Position numbers and translations under genes: made by a program. The notes under the pieces were generated by a model that was not told where the DNA came from, ran no database searches, and saw only the letters and a program-made list of their open reading frames with translations. Below are positions 13,111 to 14,246 of a DNA stretch of 14,246 nt, piece after piece (the stretch's first letter is position 1; every line of letters starts with the position of its first letter). The stretch covers positions 1 through 14,246 of the forward strand of contig CAJFTV010000147.1 of NCBI GenBank assembly GCA_904420055.1. Reading direction: 5' to 3'. This DNA is from Candidatus Alloscillospira gallinarum (GTDB lineage Bacteria; Bacillota; Clostridia; Oscillospirales; Oscillospiraceae).

Positions 13111-14246
13111 ATGAAAGAAAAGAGGTCAATTGTTGCCATTCCGCCGGACAGCGAAAAGCTGTTTTTAAAGGTGTTTACCAGGGATAAAGGTTTTTACAGG
13201 ACTTTTTTTCCACTGCTTCTTGTCATAACGCTCCAGCAGCTCGCGGCGCTCGCTGTGAACATGGCAGACAATATAATGCTGGGGACCTATTCGGAACTGG
13301 CGCTTTCAGGAGCTACGCTGGTAAATCAGATTCAGTTTACACTTCAGCAGCTTACGGCGGGCACCGGAATAGGCATTGTCGTTCTTGCGTCACAATACTG
13401 GGGAAAGGGAGAGATTGAGCCGATAAAGAGGATAATTTCTCTCGGTATAAAATTTAGCTTCATCGGGGGCGTAATATTCTTTGTCCTTGCCATGACTATT
13501 CCTCACGGCGTCCTTTCAATTTTTACAAATGATACTGCTGTTATTAATGAGGGTGTGAAATATCTTCGGATAATCAGCTGGACATATCTGATTTTTGCGG
13601 TTTCAAATTCTCTTATGTATTCACTTCAGAGCGTTGAGACTGCCACTGTCGGAACTGTTATGTCAGTCAGCACAATTATTATTAACGTGTGCCTGAATTA
13701 TTGCTTTATATATGGTAACTTTGGAGCGCCGGAGCTGGGTATCCGTGGCGCGGCCATTGCGACTTTGATAAGCAGGGTTGTAGAACTTATAATAATTCTT
13801 GTATACGTGCGGTTTATCGACAAAAAGCTTAAAATGAAAATCCATGAGCTTTTGCGTTTGGATTTGACATATCTGAAAGATTACATAAAAGTTGCGACGC
13901 CTTTAATTCTCAGTGCTCTTTTGTGGGGAGTGGCACAGGCGGCGCAGACGGCGATACTCGGTCACATAAATGCCACGGCTATTGCTGCAAACAGTATAGC
14001 GACTGTTATATTCCAGATTTTTGTGGTCGTTGGTATGTCATGTGCGAATACCGCGTCTGTAACTATGGGGAAGACTGTTGGTGCCGGACTGTTTCACAAG
14101 GTAAGGCAGTATTCAAAGACGCTGCAGGTAATTTTCCTGATAATAGGCATTGTGTCAGCGGCGCTGATGTTTATCTTCAAAGAGGCGATTGTAGGGCTTT
14201 ATGCAGTGTCGCCTGAGACAAAAGTCATGGCGGTGAATTTTCTGAC
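13111..14246 (+). CDS. MATE family efflux transporter, partial (right edge)
   Basis: An open frame of 378 complete codons runs off the window; it begins MKEKRSIVAIPPDSEKLFLK. A full MATE protein is about 450 residues, so roughly 70 C-terminal residues are missing. Typical features are FFPLLLVITLQQLAALAVNM then ADNIMLGTYSELALSGA in the first helices, YLRIISWTYLIFAVSNSLMY near 150-170, and the second-half counterpart VATPLILSALLWGVAQAAQTA near 270-290. It is clearly distinct from the MATE at 4665-6059, with little similarity outside family positions, so it is not a recent duplicate. GGAGGGG lies 5-8 bases before the ATG. The substrate is unknown. It is divergent from the ABC importer operon. 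Confidence 0.92.
   Translation, partial: MKEKRSIVAIPPDSEKLFLKVFTRDKGFYRTFFPLLLVITLQQLAALAVNMADNIMLGTYSELALSGATLVNQIQFTLQQLTAGTGIGIVVLASQYWGKGEIEPIKRIISLGIKFSFIGGVIFFVLAMTIPHGVLSIFTNDTAVINEGVKYLRIISWTYLIFAVSNSLMYSLQSVETATVGTVMSVSTIIINVCLNYCFIYGNFGAPELGIRGAAIATLISRVVELIIILVYVRFIDKKLKMKIHELLRLDLTYLKDYIKVATPLILSALLWGVAQAAQTAILGHINATAIAANSIATVIFQIFVVVGMSCANTASVTMGKTVGAGLFHKVRQYSKTLQVIFLIIGIVSAALMFIFKEAIVGLYAVSPETKVMAVNFL

Overview
The window looks like a chromosomal segment of a gut-type, Gram-positive, anaerobic Clostridia bacterium, probably from an Oscillospiraceae/Ruminococcaceae-like group. The evidence is an electron-bifurcating type acyl-CoA dehydrogenase/EtfBA set, a DUF896 (UPF0291) protein typical of Firmicutes, strong AGGAGG-type ribosome binding sites, sigma-A-like promoters and many intrinsic terminators. 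The placement rests on gene content only. I see no rRNA, tRNA, insertion sequence, prophage or CRISPR array.

Layout. (1) 1-205: a doubtful small membrane ORF and a bidirectional terminator. (2) 208-3363, minus strand: acyl-CoA dehydrogenase, etfB, etfA, where EtfA carries an N-terminal two-cluster ferredoxin domain. Together they probably form an electron-bifurcating enoyl-CoA reductase. (3) 3618-4391, plus: a LuxR-type regulator transcribed divergently from that operon; the shared intergenic region holds an 18-bp perfect palindrome and a long imperfect inverted repeat. (4) 4665-6059, plus: a MATE efflux transporter with its own promoter. (5) 6201-6635, minus: a small helical protein of the DUF2383-like type. 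(6) 6905-9678, plus: an operon of an AlaX-type alanyl-tRNA editing protein, asparaginyl-tRNA synthetase and DUF896. (7) 9751-12733, minus: a FecCD/BtuCD-type ABC importer in the order permease, ATPase, lipoprotein binding protein. (8) 13111 to the right edge, plus: a second MATE transporter, cut by the window.

The most unusual element is the roughly 225-nt leader upstream of the ABC importer (12958 down to 12734, minus strand). It has a good promoter, a closed multi-helix fold with a GAAA-capped arm, a strong intrinsic terminator and an upstream 10-nt segment able to pair with the terminator's left arm. That is the architecture of a transcription-terminating riboswitch. I could not match it by eye to a known class such as cobalamin, NiCo or Moco.

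The genes form independent modules rather than one pathway: redox energy conservation from acyl-CoA reduction under a likely dedicated regulator, drug or metabolite efflux, translation quality control, and metal or metal-chelate uptake under a leader RNA.
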